A stretch of DNA of 54,302 nucleotides, taken from an uncultured Bacteroides sp. Lineage in GTDB: Bacteria > Bacteroidota > Bacteroidia > Bacteroidales > Bacteroidaceae. Location of the stretch: the NCBI GenBank assembly GCA_958477465.1, contig CAUEFX010000023.1, positions 1 through 54,302 of the forward strand, given 5' to 3'. The position numbers and the translations under genes are program-made. Shown here in pieces: positions 53,740 to 54,302 of the stretch (the stretch's first letter is position 1; each line of letters starts with the position of its first letter). The notes below the pieces were generated by a model. It was given only the letters and a program-made list of their open reading frames with translations, made no database searches and was not told where the DNA came from.

Positions 53740-53972
53740 ACCCCTTTCACCTTTTGGGCTCAATCGACTTATTCATCGGCAATAGAGGGTGAAGGGTGAT
53801 CAGCCTTGCCATGTAGCGTGCTTATTGGTGGTGACAAATGTACTTGCAAACGGTAACAAGTATGCTTTTGATTTGTAAGAGCCGTACTCATGACTTGCAA
53901 ACATCATGTAGACCGAGGCTTCACCCTCTACTTACGATGGATAAAGACTTTGAGTAAAAAAGGTGAAAGGGG
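53740..53972. repeat. Nested inverted repeats (16 bp outer, 11 bp inner)
   Basis: Outer arms 53740-53755 (ACCCCTTTCACCTTTT) and 53957-53972 are exact complements; inner arms 53784-53794 (AGAGGGTGAAG) and 53919-53929 are too. All arms are variants of the same CCCTTTCACC theme, with an extra copy at 53731-53740. No gene lies inside. Confidence 0.8.
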
Positions 53973-54054
53973 TAAAAACATTCTGTATAAGGGCTGTTTT
54001 TCAGAATAATTTCAGGCCATAAAGAAAGGTTTGCTTTTCGGGTTGCTGACTATC

Positions 54055-54164
54055 TTGAAAGATATTACATCTTTTTTTGAAAGACGCTACATCTTTTTCT
54101 GAAACATGCTACATCTTTTTTTGAAACATGTTATATCTTTTTCTGAAAGACTTAAGTCTTTTCT
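54055..54164. repeat. Five tandem 22-base direct repeats
   Basis: Units at 54055, 54077, 54099, 54121 and 54143, each exactly 22 bases, with the pattern YTGAAAnAnnYTAnATCTTTTT. The fifth is the most diverged (ACTTAAGTCTTTT). There are no spacers, so it is not a CRISPR. Iteron-like: such arrays can be replication-initiator or regulator sites. What follows is outside the window. Confidence 0.85.
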
Positions 54165-54302
54165 GCCCTTCTTCTTAACCGGTTTGAAAAGGCTCTTATA
54201 GTGTAAAATTGTACAGCTGAACTTATCAGGCTTTTGTCATATTGTTTGTACAACCGTCCGCGATGGCAGTCGGTTTTCGTAGCCATAGCCTTCTGTTATC
54301 AG

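Larger units (their letters stand above)
53236..54302. other. Gene-free right end rich in repeats
   Basis: No credible gene on either strand. It contains the inverted repeats at 53340-53378, 53481-53511 and 53740-53972 and the 22-base repeats at 54055-54164. CATTTTGACACCCTC at 53297-53311 echoes the motif at the left end of the window (63-77). The stretch may be the regulatory region of a gene starting beyond the window. Confidence 0.5.

Noticed and set aside
54055..54164. The 22-base repeats as a CRISPR array
   Set aside because: Units are contiguous with no spacers and no cas genes are nearby.

Overview
The window looks like a chromosomal segment of a gut Bacteroides or close relative. The evidence is a SusC/SusD polysaccharide utilisation locus (PUL) run by an ECF sigma/FecR pair, TAnnTTTG-type promoter elements, A-rich start regions without strong Shine-Dalgarno sites, a NigD-like lipoprotein, LytTR regulation, and the parA-parB-DUF5683-lytic transglycosylase-RelA/SpoT order common in this phylum. 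I cannot name the species. No CRISPR array, rRNA, complete insertion sequence or phage is visible. All calls come from reading the sequence; no database search was possible.

Region 1 (1-16 kb, minus strand) is a PUL for N-glycan or mannan breakdown: GH92 mannosidase, ECF sigma factor, FecR anti-sigma factor, second GH92, STN-bearing SusC transporter, SusD lipoprotein and a multidomain GH85 endo-beta-N-acetylglucosaminidase. The likely logic is release of N-glycans at the surface (GH85), capture and import (SusD/SusC), mannose trimming (GH92 pair), and feedback from the loaded transporter through its STN domain to FecR and the sigma factor.

Region 2 (16-26.5 kb) is core: alaS, divergent from an M23 peptidase and a MerR-type regulator, then a minus-strand operon read parA, parB, DUF5683 protein, lytic transglycosylase and a (p)ppGpp synthetase/hydrolase.

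Region 3 (26.5-33 kb) follows a 1.1 kb non-coding stretch holding a perfect 39-base palindrome. It is a self-contained plus-strand cassette: two secreted beta-helix proteins with facing glycine-rich ends, a LytS-like histidine kinase and a LytTR response regulator. Its base composition looks higher in G+C than the flanking core genes. This is the best candidate in the window for an undescribed sensory/surface system.

Region 4 (33-48.5 kb) is core again: surE, lpxB, a frameshifted NigD-like lipoprotein gene, cdsA, ftsH, rsfS, tRNA-Gln(CTG) with a good promoter, a DUF349 protein, mgtE, a phosphoethanolamine-transferase-like gene, rsmA, a YbhN-type flippase homologue and pepD.

Region 5 (48.5-54.3 kb) is AT-rich and accessory. 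Small intact proteins (two RDD membrane proteins, a secreted protein, a DUF4253 protein, a membrane protein and a small cytosolic protein) sit just downstream of short, broken C-terminal reading-frame remnants. That pattern suggests orphan immunity genes left from polymorphic toxin modules. The window ends in a gene-free kilobase with nested inverted repeats and five exact-length 22-base direct repeats.
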